NCBI GenBank assembly: GCA_017624235.1
Contig: JAGANL010000015.1
Coordinates: forward strand, 62,001-126,000
Length of the DNA: 64,000 nucleotides
Direction: 5' to 3'
DNA from: Lachnospiraceae bacterium
GTDB lineage: Bacteria; Bacillota; Clostridia; Lachnospirales; Lachnospiraceae
Shown: piece after piece, positions 55,561 to 63,930 of the stretch
Numbering within the stretch: the first letter of the stretch is position 1
Layout of the letters: the number at the start of each line of letters is the position of its first letter
Translations under genes and position numbers: made by a program
The notes under the pieces: model-generated
What the model saw: the letters and a program-made list of their open reading frames with translations, nothing else
Database searches by the model: none
What the model was told of the DNA's origin: nothing

Positions 55561-56265
55561 CTATTCCTCTTCCTTCTCAGGAAGTATGAAACGATAGCCC
55601 ACACTGCGTACCGTCTTAATATAGCTGCTGCCCTCTTCCCCCAGCTTCTGCCGCAGGGTCCTGATATGGATATCCAGCGTTCTGGTCTCAATTTCCGCAT
55701 TGTAGTCCCACAGCTCATCCAAAAGCTCTTCTCTGGGCACCACGCGGTCCCGATTTTCAATCAAATACATCAAAAGCTCATATTCCTTGAAGGTCAGAGC
55801 AATGGCGCGGCCATCCATAAACACCTCTCTGCCGGCTGCATCCACGGAAAGCTTCCCCAAAGAAAGCTTGTCAAAGGATGCCTTTCTGCTCCCGGCATTG
55901 CTTCTACGAAGCAGGGAACGGATTCTGGCTGCCAGCTCCAGAATACCAAACGGCTTGGTCATATAATCGTCCGCCCCTCCGTCCAATCCGACCACCTTAT
56001 CATATTCCTTATCCTTGGCCGTCAGCAGGATAATGGGCATATCCCGTATCTCCCTGTTTTCCCGAATCAGCCGGATAGCCTCCAGACCATCCATGCCCGG
56101 AAGCATCCAGTCAAAAATGGCCAGATCCGGCTTTTCTGTCCCGATGCAGTCCAAAGCCGCCTCGGCAGTCTCAAATGCCTGCACGGCATAGCCATAGCCC
56201 TCCAATGCGATTCTGACCAATTCCCGGATGTTCTCATCATCCTCAATGACAAATATCTTCTGCAT
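55561..56265 (-). CDS. phoP: Response regulator PhoP (PhoB type)
   Basis: 234 residues. Receiver domain with VIEDDENIRELV, phosphoacceptor Asp in LAIFDWMLPGMDGLEAIRLI and Lys in LTAKDKEY; C-terminal OmpR winged helix (ALTFKEYELLMYLIENRDRV, TRTLDIHIRTLRQKLGEEGS). Phosphorylated PhoP should bind the TTTACA-N5-TTTACA boxes at 58023-58039 and 62452-62468. The gene follows the Na/Pi cotransporter by 19 bases. Confidence 0.9.
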   Translation of the reverse strand: MQKIFVIEDDENIRELVRIALEGYGYAVQAFETAEAALDCIGTEKPDLAIFDWMLPGMDGLEAIRLIRENREIRDMPIILLTAKDKEYDKVVGLDGGADDYMTKPFGILELAARIRSLLRRSNAGSRKASFDKLSLGKLSVDAAGREVFMDGRAIALTFKEYELLMYLIENRDRVVPREELLDELWDYNAEIETRTLDIHIRTLRQKLGEEGSSYIKTVRSVGYRFILPEKEEE

Positions 56266-56284
56266 ACGAAGCCTCCATCTCTAT

Positions 56285-57946
56285 TTATTCGTGCTCTGTT
56301 CCCACATAACCTGCAATATTGCTGGCATGATCGGAAATCCTCTCCAGATTGCTCATAATATCCAGGAAAATAACACCGCTCTCCGGTACGCACTTTCCCT
56401 TGGAAAGACGCTGAATATGCTTTTCTCTCAGCACACTCTCCAGTTCGTCCACCTTTTTCTCGCAGCTCTCCACCTTCTGCATCGATTCCAGATGATGATA
56501 TTTTCTGGCATCCAATGCCCAGCGTAACGTCTCCATGGCCGCCTCGGCTATAGCGGTCAAATCACGTACTCCCTTCTGGGAAAATACGATTTTATCCCTG
56601 CGTTTTGTATCGGCAAGCTCGGCAATGTTCTCACTGTGGTCACCGATACGCTCCATGTCGCTGACCGTATAGAACAGATTCTTGATAATCAGATGCTGCT
56701 CCTCCGTCAGTGACAGATTATCCACATCCACTAAAAAGGAAGTCAGCAGCTTTTCGATCTGGTTAATTTCCTTCTCCGTCGCATAGACCTGTTTTGCCTT
56801 CTCCTTATTATCCTCCTGAACCGCCTCAATCGCAAGTCTGGCATTGCTCTGCGTCAGTTCTCCCATAAAATTTACTTCCTTTAAAGCTGTCTCAATGGCA
56901 AAGGCCGGATTGCCCAGAATACGTCTGTCCAGTCTTCTGGCCAGCTGCGCAGCAGCTCCTTCCTCCACTTTCTCCTGTACCCGATCCCGGATGAGTATCT
57001 CGGACAGATGTACAAGACCGCCAGCAAACGGAAATAAAATACAGGTATTGAGCACATTAAAGATGGTGTGGAACACGGAAATTTCCACGCTGTTGATTTC
57101 CGATGCCGCCCACTGTGCATTGAACTGAAACAGGATAAACATCACGCATCCGAACAGAATTGCTCCGATGCTGTTGAACAGAAGATGTATCACAGAAGCA
57201 CGCTTCGCGTTTTTTCCGGCACCCGCACTGGAAAGAATGGCCGTCACACAGGTACCGATATTCTGTCCAAGCGTGATGAACACGGCAGACTGCCAGTTTA
57301 CGATACCATTCATGGCAAGCGTCTGTAAAATACCGACCGATGCCGAAGAGCTCTGGATGACTGCCGTGACAACCGCACCTGCCAGGACAGCCAGAACCGG
57401 ATTCCTGCCAAGCACAGCAAACGCCTGTGCAAATACCGGAGCATCCCGATACGGCCCGATTGCACCGGACATAAAGGAAAGACCGATGAACAATACACCA
57501 AAGCCCACCAGAATCTCTCCTATTTTATTCTTTTTCTCCGACTTGGAAAACAGCATCAGAAAAGCACCGATTCCAACCAGTACCGGTGCAAAAAATTCCG
57601 GCTTCAAAACCTCTCCCCATTCGCTCATCGAGACAAGCCATGCCGTAATGGTCGTACCAATATTAGCACCCATGATGACACCGACTGCCTGCGTCAGATT
57701 CATCATGCCCGCATTTACAAATCCGACAACCATGACCGTCGTGGCCGAACTGCTCTGGATGATAGCAGTGATTCCGGCTCCCAGAAGCACCGCCATAATC
57801 CGGTTCTTGGTCAAAAAACCCATCAGCTTCTGCATTTTGCCACCGGCTGACTTTTGAAGTCCGTCTGCCATGATATTCATGCCATACAGAAACATCCCAA
57901 GTCCGCCGATGAACTGAAACAACATTCCCAAATCGTTTACTGACAT
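56285..57946 (-). CDS. Na/Pi cotransporter with C-terminal PhoU domain
   Basis: 553 residues. Two inverted membrane repeats hold the hallmark QSSSA motifs (ITAIIQSSSATTVMVVG and VVTAVIQSSSASVGILQ), plus GANIGTTITAWLVS and GQNIGTCVTAIL. The last 200 residues resemble PhoU (IEAVQEDNKEKAKQVYATE, SDMERIGDHSENIAELA). It imports phosphate with sodium at the membrane. An excellent PHO-box promoter lies directly upstream (57997-58039), so the gene can be induced separately from pst. Confidence 0.93.
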   Translation of the reverse strand: MSVNDLGMLFQFIGGLGMFLYGMNIMADGLQKSAGGKMQKLMGFLTKNRIMAVLLGAGITAIIQSSSATTVMVVGFVNAGMMNLTQAVGVIMGANIGTTITAWLVSMSEWGEVLKPEFFAPVLVGIGAFLMLFSKSEKKNKIGEILVGFGVLFIGLSFMSGAIGPYRDAPVFAQAFAVLGRNPVLAVLAGAVVTAVIQSSSASVGILQTLAMNGIVNWQSAVFITLGQNIGTCVTAILSSAGAGKNAKRASVIHLLFNSIGAILFGCVMFILFQFNAQWAASEINSVEISVFHTIFNVLNTCILFPFAGGLVHLSEILIRDRVQEKVEEGAAAQLARRLDRRILGNPAFAIETALKEVNFMGELTQSNARLAIEAVQEDNKEKAKQVYATEKEINQIEKLLTSFLVDVDNLSLTEEQHLIIKNLFYTVSDMERIGDHSENIAELADTKRRDKIVFSQKGVRDLTAIAEAAMETLRWALDARKYHHLESMQKVESCEKKVDELESVLREKHIQRLSKGKCVPESGVIFLDIMSNLERISDHASNIAGYVGTEHE

Positions 57947-57996
57947 CTCATTTCTCCTCCGTACAACGCAGAAAAGCCCTGCGAATCTATATATCT

Positions 57997-58039
57997 ATCA
58001 TATCGTATTTCGGAAAAATGTATGTAAATTCTGTGTAAA
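57997..58039 (-). promoter_or_regulatory. PHO-box promoter of the Na/Pi cotransporter
   Basis: On the minus strand TTTACA (58034-58039) and TTTACA (58023-58028) are repeated with an 11-base period and continue into a TTTTCC-like third box; a -10, TATGAT, lies at 57997-58002, 20 bases further. The spacing matches PhoP boxes of Bacillus. It is about 50 bases before the cotransporter ATG and immediately after phoU. Confidence 0.75.
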
Positions 58040-58045
58040 GTTTTC

Positions 58046-58708
58046 TTACAAAAGCCGTACCTTATCAATAGAGCCGGTTTCCTTAAACACTTCCCACTCT
58101 GCTATATTGACCGCATGATCCCCAATCTTCTCCAGATATTTTGCAATCATCATCGTATCAATACACAGATCCTCTTCTCCTCTTTCCGTACGCAGCTTCT
58201 CGATCACATCCAGCTTTACCCGGTTGAACAGGCGGTCTACCACATCATCGCTAGCAATGACCTTGCCCGCATCCTCCACGCTCTTTCCGACAAAAGCATC
58301 CACGGCATTGTGTACCATTTCTCTGGCTGCCATCAGCATAACCGGAATATGCTCCGAAATGACGCACGGATCCAGATTTTCAAAACGCATCAGAAGCTCT
58401 GCAATATCCGCCACATGATCGCCCACACGTTCCAGATCCGTCACAACCTTCAATGCCGCAGAAATGACACGAAGATCCCTTGCAATCGGCTGCTGTCTGG
58501 TAATTAAGGACAGACATCTGGACTCGATATTCCGTTCCATATCATTGACATAGCGGTCATTTTTTATCATCTCCTGCGCCAGATTCCTGTTTTTCTCATC
58601 AATCGCCCTGGTCAGCTTTTCCAGACTGTTCTCCACAAAAACACCCATATCCTCAAAGCTCTTATTCAGCTCAATAAGCTCCTGCTCAAATGTCACTCTT
58701 GTTGTCAT
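58046..58708 (-). CDS. phoU: Phosphate-specific transport system accessory protein PhoU
   Basis: 220 residues, two three-helix bundles each with metal-binding E/DXXXD: LERVGDHVADIAELLMR and LEKIGDHAVNIAEWEVF. PhoU links Pst transport to signalling by PhoR and limits phosphate uptake. It is 24 bases after pstB, the usual position. Confidence 0.96.
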   Translation of the reverse strand: MTTRVTFEQELIELNKSFEDMGVFVENSLEKLTRAIDEKNRNLAQEMIKNDRYVNDMERNIESRCLSLITRQQPIARDLRVISAALKVVTDLERVGDHVADIAELLMRFENLDPCVISEHIPVMLMAAREMVHNAVDAFVGKSVEDAGKVIASDDVVDRLFNRVKLDVIEKLRTERGEEDLCIDTMMIAKYLEKIGDHAVNIAEWEVFKETGSIDKVRLL

Positions 58709-58732
58709 AAAATGCTACTCCTTCCTGCCATA

Positions 58733-59503
58733 TCATCCAAATCGTCCGGTTATGTAATCCTCAGTCCGTTTTTCCTTCGGTCTTGAGAAGATGTCTCCCG
58801 TAGCGCCAAATTCCACTACCTCGCCTACCAGGAAAAATGCCGTATCATCCGAAACTCTGGCTGCCTGCTGCATATTATGCGTAACCACCACGACCGTATA
58901 CTGTTTTTTCAGTTCTACCATCAGATCCTCTATCTTCAGGGTAGAAATCGGATCGAGTGCAGAGGTGGGCTCATCCATCAACAGGATTTCCGGCTCCACG
59001 GCCAACGCACGGGCAATGCACAGACGCTGCTGCTGTCCGCCGGAGAGTCCGAGCGCCGATTTTTTCAGACGATCCTTGACCTCATCAAAAATAGCCGCAC
59101 CACGCAGGCTGCTTTCCACGATTTCATCCAGCTTTGCTTTGGATTTGATACCATGAATCCGCGGCCCATAGGCAATGTTATCATAAATGCTCATCGGGAA
59201 AGGATTGGGCTGCTGGAACACCATTCCTACCTTCTTACGAAGCAACGTCGTTTCGACACGACTGTCATAAATATTTTCTCCGTCAATCAGGACATCCCCT
59301 TCAATCCTGACGCCGTCCACCAGATCATTCATACGGTTCAGGGTCTTTAAAAAAGTGGATTTACCGCAGCCTGACGGCCCGATAAATGCTGTGATTGCCT
59401 TTTCCCGAATCTCCATATCGATATCCTTGAGCGCGTGGTTCTGCCCATAGTATAGATTCAGTTTTCTGGTACTGATTTTTGTATTTTCCATTTTTCTATC
59501 CAT
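58733..59503 (-). CDS. pstB: Phosphate ABC transporter ATP-binding protein PstB
   Basis: 256 residues from ATG 59503; a second ATG at 59491 (MENTKIS) is possible, as neither has a strong ribosome site. Walker [21 protein letters not shown], signature [18 protein letters not shown], Walker [20 protein letters not shown] and [13 protein letters not shown] identify PstB. It drives phosphate import. Confidence 0.97.
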   Translation of the reverse strand: MDRKMENTKISTRKLNLYYGQNHALKDIDMEIREKAITAFIGPSGCGKSTFLKTLNRMNDLVDGVRIEGDVLIDGENIYDSRVETTLLRKKVGMVFQQPNPFPMSIYDNIAYGPRIHGIKSKAKLDEIVESSLRGAAIFDEVKDRLKKSALGLSGGQQQRLCIARALAVEPEILLMDEPTSALDPISTLKIEDLMVELKKQYTVVVVTHNMQQAARVSDDTAFFLVGEVVEFGATGDIFSRPKEKRTEDYITGRFG

Positions 59504-59542
59504 GCCTTTCTTATCCTTCCTTCCAATCCCGGTATGCAAGCC

Positions 59543-60418
59543 TTATACACGGCTCCTGACATCAAACCTCTTTGTCAGATATTTGGTCAGGAAATTGATC
59601 GCCAGTACAATGACAAGCAGAACAACCGCAATACCAAACGCATCATCGTACTTTGCCTTAGACATGCTCAGATAAAGCTGCACGGTCAACGTACCGCCGG
59701 ACTCCAGAATCTTTTTGAAAAAGCCCAAGCCGCCCTTCGGTAGCAGATAACCGCTTCCTGCCGTGAACAGCAGTGCAGCTGACTCGCCTACAATACGCCC
59801 GATTGCCAGAATGACACCGGTAATGATGCCCGGCATGGCGGAAGGAAGCAGAATCGTCCGAATCATATACCACTTTGTTGCTCCCATTCCAAGCGCCCCG
59901 CTCCGGTAGCTCTCCGGTACGGTCTTTAATGCCTCCTGCGTATTTCTCGTAATCAGCGGCAGGATCATCAGAGTCAGGGTCAGTGAACCCGTCAGGATGG
60001 AATAACCCAGATGAAGCGTCGTACCGAAAAAGATCATACCGAACAAGCCAAAGATGATGGACGGTATACCGGATAAGATTTCTGTCGTAAACTCAACCAT
60101 ATCCACGATTTTTCCCGGCCTTGCGTACTCATTCAGATAAACGGCCGAGCCGATTCCGATGGGTGTCGCGATCAGCAGTGTCAGTATTACGATATAAATC
60201 GTATTCACGATATTTCCCGCAATACCGGAGGTTCCCTTGATTGCGCTGGTCACGGTGGTCAAAAACGTCATGCTGACACAGCCCAGACCCCGATAGAGGA
60301 CATAGCCGATAATGCCTGCCAGCAGCGCAACGGAAAAGAATGCAGAAATATAGATGAAAACCGTCAGAAGAAAATCCAACGGCCTTGCCTTCTTTTGGTA
60401 AATGCTGTTATTTTTCAT
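59543..60418 (-). CDS. pstA: Phosphate ABC transporter permease PstA
   Basis: 291 residues from ATG 60418 (MKNNSIYQKK) with AAGGGGG ten bases upstream; it overlaps the pstC stop by 11 bases. Six membrane segments and the loop motif ALKTVPESYRSGALGMGATK where it meets PstB. Typical PstA. The frame runs to 60460 but that part overlaps pstC. Confidence 0.95.
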   Translation of the reverse strand: MKNNSIYQKKARPLDFLLTVFIYISAFFSVALLAGIIGYVLYRGLGCVSMTFLTTVTSAIKGTSGIAGNIVNTIYIVILTLLIATPIGIGSAVYLNEYARPGKIVDMVEFTTEILSGIPSIIFGLFGMIFFGTTLHLGYSILTGSLTLTLMILPLITRNTQEALKTVPESYRSGALGMGATKWYMIRTILLPSAMPGIITGVILAIGRIVGESAALLFTAGSGYLLPKGGLGFFKKILESGGTLTVQLYLSMSKAKYDDAFGIAVVLLVIVLAINFLTKYLTKRFDVRSRV

Positions 60419-61337
60419 CCTTACGTACCCCCTTGTCAAACAACCGGTTGAGTCCCACATTGATTATCATAATGAAAACAAACAGCACCAGACCAATGGT
60501 AAACAATACCTTCCGGTGCATATCCTGTGCATAGCCCATTTCCGCTACGATTGCCGTAGTCAGGAATCGTACCGAATTAAACGGCAGCGGCAGATTGACC
60601 GAGCTGCCTGAAACCAGACTGATGGCCATAGCCTCACCAATCGCACGGCCCGTACCCAGCACGATTGCAGTTACGATACCGGATTTAGCCGCCGGAAGTA
60701 TCACTTTAAATATGGTCTGAATGTGCGATGCCCCAAGCGCGAGGGAGGCTGCTTTATAATGAGCGGGCACCGCACGGATAGATGACTCACTGATATTGAT
60801 AACGGTCGGAAGAATCATGACCGCCAAAACGATGACTGCCGAAATCAGATTTGCTCCGCCGGTAAACTGGTGTGTCTCCGAATCCTTAAAAACAGCCATT
60901 TCCAATTTATACATAAGAGGGTTTAAAATCAAAATTCCAAGCAGACCATAGATAACAGACGGAATACCAGCCAAAAGCTCCACGGCCGGTTTTACGACCC
61001 CTGCTAACTTCGGAGGCGCTACCTCTGCCAGAAAGACTGCGGTCAGGACTCCCACAGGCACACCGATCAGAATCGCAAGCGCGGTTCCTGTAATAGACGT
61101 CAGGATAACGAACAAAATACCATACTGCGGCTCAGCTGCCGTCGGTTTCCATACCGTCCCAAATAAAATATCCCCGATACCGACCTGAAAAAGCGCCGGA
61201 GTGCCATTTAATATCATATAAATGGTAATCGACGCTACTGCCAATACGGCGAAGAATGCGCAGACGGTAAATACCGCCTGTGCAATTCTTTCTACCAGGG
61301 AGATTGATTTTCTGTTTCCGAAAATTGAAAACTCCAT
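60408..61337 (-). CDS. pstC: Phosphate ABC transporter permease PstC
   Basis: 309 residues. Six membrane segments; the extended loop between (GLLGILILNPLMYKLEM to GGANLISAVIVLAVMILPTV) and EAA-type AVPAHYKAASLALGASHIQT are PstC-like. Pairs with PstA. Lies 60 bases after pstS. Confidence 0.95.
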   Translation of the reverse strand: MEFSIFGNRKSISLVERIAQAVFTVCAFFAVLAVASITIYMILNGTPALFQVGIGDILFGTVWKPTAAEPQYGILFVILTSITGTALAILIGVPVGVLTAVFLAEVAPPKLAGVVKPAVELLAGIPSVIYGLLGILILNPLMYKLEMAVFKDSETHQFTGGANLISAVIVLAVMILPTVINISESSIRAVPAHYKAASLALGASHIQTIFKVILPAAKSGIVTAIVLGTGRAIGEAMAISLVSGSSVNLPLPFNSVRFLTTAIVAEMGYAQDMHRKVLFTIGLVLFVFIMIINVGLNRLFDKGVRKDEK

Positions 61338-61397
61338 ATCATACCTCTTCCATCATGTACTGCTTCATATGTCTGTCTGCTGAAGGAACATCAACCG

Positions 61398-62345
61398 TTA
61401 GTCTACTGTAATCAGTCCGACCGATGTAATCAGTTCCTTTCCTTCCTCTGATGCCAGATAATCAAACAGTGCTTTTACTGTTTCACTCTGTTCAGAAATC
61501 TCTCCTTTGGTTGCCATAACAAAAGGTCTCTGTAAGAAATAGTCTCCCGCCTTGATCGTATCTACAGTCGGAGCTACATCGTCAATCGTCAGGGCAATAA
61601 CGCTGTCATCTACTACATCCAGGGAAACATAGCCGATTGCGCCCGGTGTGGAAGCGACCTTTGCCATAACAGCGCCTGTGCTGTCCAATTCGTTTGCATA
61701 AGCACATTTGTCTTCAATCTCAAGCAGCTCTTCAAAGCCTCCTCTTGTACCAGAGCCAGCCTCACGTCCTACCACTACAATAGCCTGATCTGCTCCGCCG
61801 AGGTCTTTCCAGTTCTTCGTCTCACCTGTATAAATGCTTACCAGCTGATCCTTTGTCAGGTTAGCTACCGTATTGGCCGGGTCTACTACGACTGCAATAC
61901 CGTCAATCGCTACGACATTCTGTACAGCGCCGCCTTCCTTTTCACTGTCCTTTAAATTTCTGGAAGAATTTCCGATATCCACGCTACCTGCGAGTACGGA
62001 TTCTACACCTGCGGAGGAACCTGTAAACTCTGCCGTTACGGTAACATTCGGATATTTTGCCATAAAGCTCTCTGCCACTGCATTGGCAAGCTTCTCCATG
62101 GAGGTAGATCCAGCCATGGTAATGCTTCCGCTCAGATCAGCATCTGCTGCATCCTCAGCTCCCGTTTCTTCCGCCGGTGCTTCCTCTTCTGCCGGTGCCG
62201 CATCTTCTGCAGGCGCTGCCTCCTCTGCCGGTGTTTCTGCTGCCGGAGCAGCTGCCTCTTCCGTAGAACCACAGGCTGTCATACCAAGAACCATTGTTGC
62301 TGCCATTACAAGGCCGAGCATTTTTCTCATCTTGTTTTTCATCAT
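61398..62345 (-). CDS. pstS: Phosphate-binding lipoprotein PstS
   Basis: 315 residues. Signal peptide with lipobox MTAC (Cys25), an Ala/Glu/Pro-rich linker (EEAAPAEDAAPAEEEAPAEE), then the PBP-like phosphate-binding domain: SITMAGSTSMEKLANAVAES, GSVDIGNSSRNLKDSE, GREAGSGTRGGFEELLEI. GAGGAG precedes the start, with two adjacent ATG codons (62345 or 62342). The first gene of pstSCAB-phoU. A PHO-box candidate lies 107 bases upstream. Confidence 0.95.
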   Translation of the reverse strand: MMKNKMRKMLGLVMAATMVLGMTACGSTEEAAAPAAETPAEEAAPAEDAAPAEEEAPAEETGAEDAADADLSGSITMAGSTSMEKLANAVAESFMAKYPNVTVTAEFTGSSAGVESVLAGSVDIGNSSRNLKDSEKEGGAVQNVVAIDGIAVVVDPANTVANLTKDQLVSIYTGETKNWKDLGGADQAIVVVGREAGSGTRGGFEELLEIEDKCAYANELDSTGAVMAKVASTPGAIGYVSLDVVDDSVIALTIDDVAPTVDTIKAGDYFLQRPFVMATKGEISEQSETVKALFDYLASEEGKELITSVGLITVD

Positions 62346-62451
62346 AAACTCCTCTTTTCTTTTTTCGCTTTTTCATTTTTCTGACTTTTCTCGTCGAGTT
62401 ATACAATACACGGATTTGCCAAGCGGAAAAAGCAGAGTTAGGTTTGGGATT

Positions 62452-62468
62452 TGTAAAGGAAACGTAAA
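62452..62468 (-). promoter_or_regulatory. PHO-box candidate upstream of pstS
   Basis: On the minus strand TTTACG (62463-62468) and TTTACA (62452-62457) repeat with an 11-base period, the layout seen above the Na/Pi cotransporter. The first box overlaps the T-run of the terminator at 62469-62518. No -10 could be placed with certainty in the remaining 100 bases. The rest of the 512-base gap 62346-62857 contains terminator-like hairpins only. Confidence 0.55.
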
Positions 62469-62518
62469 AACAGGACCGGACAATGCTTTTGCATTGCCTG
62501 ATCCTGTTAGGCTTACTT
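62469..62518 (-). terminator. Terminator-like hairpin above pstS
   Basis: On the minus strand AACAGGA...GCAATGC, AAAA, GCATTG...TCCTGTT followed by TTTACG. The long stem with CCGG mismatches in the middle would end transcripts coming from the recombinase side before pstS. Confidence 0.7.
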
Positions 62519-62636
62519 ATCCTTAGCCTTGTGCGAAGTGGTAAACTTTCACTGTATCGTTGTTTCGCTCTCAATCACTTCCCGTTGCTCTGATTTTCAC
62601 CTGCTTTCCGTTCTTCTTCTGTTCTCTCGTAAACAT

Positions 62637-62676
62637 AAAAATAGAACCGAACAGCCTTCTATCTGCCCGATTCTAT
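62637..62676 (-). terminator. Second hairpin with T-run between recombinase and pstS
   Basis: On the minus strand ATAGAATCGGGCA and TGTTCGGTTCTAT can pair with a few mismatches, followed by TTTTATG. Weaker than the one at 62469, similarly placed to stop read-through. Confidence 0.45.
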
Positions 62677-62740
62677 ATCGCCTTTTTACCCCTCGAAATC
62701 AAAAATCCTTAATTTACCATACATAACATGATATAAAAAA

Positions 62741-62767
62741 TGCAACATTATGTAATAAAATGTTGCA
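62741..62767. repeat. Left inverted site of the recombinase (also terminator-like)
   Basis: TGCAACATT, nine bases, AATGTTGCA, within AAAAAA and TTTTT flanks. Bases 62751-62767 (TGTAATAAAATGTTGCA) are the exact reverse complement of 63478-63494. The structure could be a recombination site with two inverted arms or a bidirectional terminator after the recombinase gene. Confidence 0.7.
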
Positions 62768-62857
62768 TTTTTGTTTACATGATATATATCGGCCGCGCTC
62801 TGAAATACTTAATAGTTTTTTTCATTTTTTCTAAATTTTTTAAAGGGATTTTTTCTT

Positions 62858-63439
62858 CTATAACATTACTTTTCGGAACACTTCATCCTTGTCATCCTGC
62901 TCGATGCAAAGATAACGCATTGTAATCTGATAGGAAGAGTGATTGAAAATCTTCATCAGCATTACAGGTGGTATGCCCTGTTTCCACGCATGATAGCCAA
63001 AGGTTTTACGTAGGGAATGACAGCTGATATGTTCTTCAATCCCTGCATATTCCGCAGCTTCCCGTATGATTCGGAATGCCTGAAATCTGCTGAGCGCCAT
63101 ACCTTTGTGCTTTTGGCTCTGAAACAGATAATCGCCCTTTTGCATCGTTGGATGATCCGTCCGAAACTCCTTCAGCTTTTTCTTAATGGGCTGATTGATT
63201 GCAATGATATTCAGCTTTCCTGTCTTCTGTTCATGAATGCGGATATGCGTTTTTACACTTTTCTGTCTGAAATCATAAACATCACCCCAACGCAAATCCA
63301 GAATATCTCCGATACGCAGCGCTGTATTCAGACCAATGGTCATAAGCAGCGCATTTCGGCTGTTCGGATGAATCCTTTCATAATAATCCTTGAATTTTGT
63401 CAGGTCTTTCTTGCTCTTAATCGGTTCTGTTGTACTCAT
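62858..63439 (-). CDS. Small tyrosine recombinase (catalytic domain only)
   Basis: 193 residues with the complete catalytic set: Arg42 (TALRIGDILDLRW), Lys72 (EQKTGK), His141 and Arg144 (HSLRKTFGYHA), His167 (FNHSSYQ) and Tyr176 (MRYLCIEQ). There is no N-terminal core-binding or arm-binding domain, so it has the size of FimB/FimE-type DNA inversion enzymes. AGGAGG precedes the ATG at 63439. It is enclosed by two perfect 17-bp inverted repeats (62751-62767 and 63478-63494), and a CsrA-like gene reads away from it on the plus strand. Complete and intact, thus probably active. Confidence 0.9.
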   Translation of the reverse strand: MSTTEPIKSKKDLTKFKDYYERIHPNSRNALLMTIGLNTALRIGDILDLRWGDVYDFRQKSVKTHIRIHEQKTGKLNIIAINQPIKKKLKEFRTDHPTMQKGDYLFQSQKHKGMALSRFQAFRIIREAAEYAGIEEHISCHSLRKTFGYHAWKQGIPPVMLMKIFNHSSYQITMRYLCIEQDDKDEVFRKVML

Positions 63440-63477
63440 TTTTACCTCCTGTTTTCTGGCGACTGATATTCCCCTTC

Positions 63478-63504
63478 TGCAACATTTTATTACAGATTGT
63501 TACT
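63478..63504. repeat. Right inverted site of the recombinase
   Basis: TGCAACATTTTATTACA matches the left site exactly in inverted orientation; the next ten bases (GATTGTTACT) resemble the second arm of the left site at six positions. It lies 38 bases above the recombinase ATG and 72 bases above the CsrA-like ATG, in the shared promoter region. Confidence 0.7.
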
Positions 63505-63575
63505 GAAACAAATACCTGTTACACATGCAGGGAAGCAAAGCAGCATTGCTGCAGCACACAGGGAGGTGCACTCAT

Positions 63576-63899
63576 ATGTTAAGACTGACTCTCAGCACAG
63601 AGGAATATCTACAGGTCGGTGAAAATGTAAAAATTGTTTTCTTAGGCGGCAGCGGCAACCATCTCCGTATCATGGTGGATGCTCCGAAGGATGTCCACAT
63701 CGTCAGAAGTAAGCTGATTGAGAAGGACACCACTGATCCGGCAGAACGGGCCAGGCTTCCGAAGTTCTATGCCGAACCGGAGCTGCCGGAAAAATACCGT
63801 AAGAAAAAAGGTACTCAGAAACAGGATAACACCGCTTCCAACACATCGAAACCGGTAATTATTGTAAAAAAACCGACGACGGACAGGAATCCTTTATAA
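63576..63899 (+). CDS. CsrA-like RNA-binding protein with extended C-terminus
   Basis: 107 residues from an ATG at 63576 with GGGAGGTG upstream. The first 50 residues follow CsrA (MLRLTLSTEEYLQVGENVKI, GNHLRIMVDAPKDV, VRSKL), including Leu4 and Arg44, two positions important for GGA-containing RNA binding; the usual Arg6 and Gly11 are not kept. A basic, Thr/Lys/Pro-rich tail of about 55 residues is unusual, as CsrA normally ends near residue 65-75. No fliW or flagellin genes are adjacent, unlike the classical flagellar csrA. Its neighbour is the recombinase. Confidence 0.8.
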   Translation: MLRLTLSTEEYLQVGENVKIVFLGGSGNHLRIMVDAPKDVHIVRSKLIEKDTTDPAERARLPKFYAEPELPEKYRKKKGTQKQDNTASNTSKPVIIVKKPTTDRNPL

Positions 63900-63907
63900 G
63901 GTAATAA

Positions 63908-63930
63908 CCGGAAAATCCTAGGCTTTCCGG
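63908..63930 (+). terminator. Hairpin after the CsrA-like gene
   Basis: CCGGAAA, a nine-base loop with CCTAGG, TTTCCGG, nine bases after the stop. No T-run follows, so it is a weak terminator or a processing hairpin. Nothing else could be recognised between 63931 and 64000. Confidence 0.4.

Noticed and set aside
62858-63899. Prophage or conjugative element edge
   Set aside because: Only a recombinase and a CsrA-like gene are seen before the window ends; no structural, relaxase or replication genes support it.
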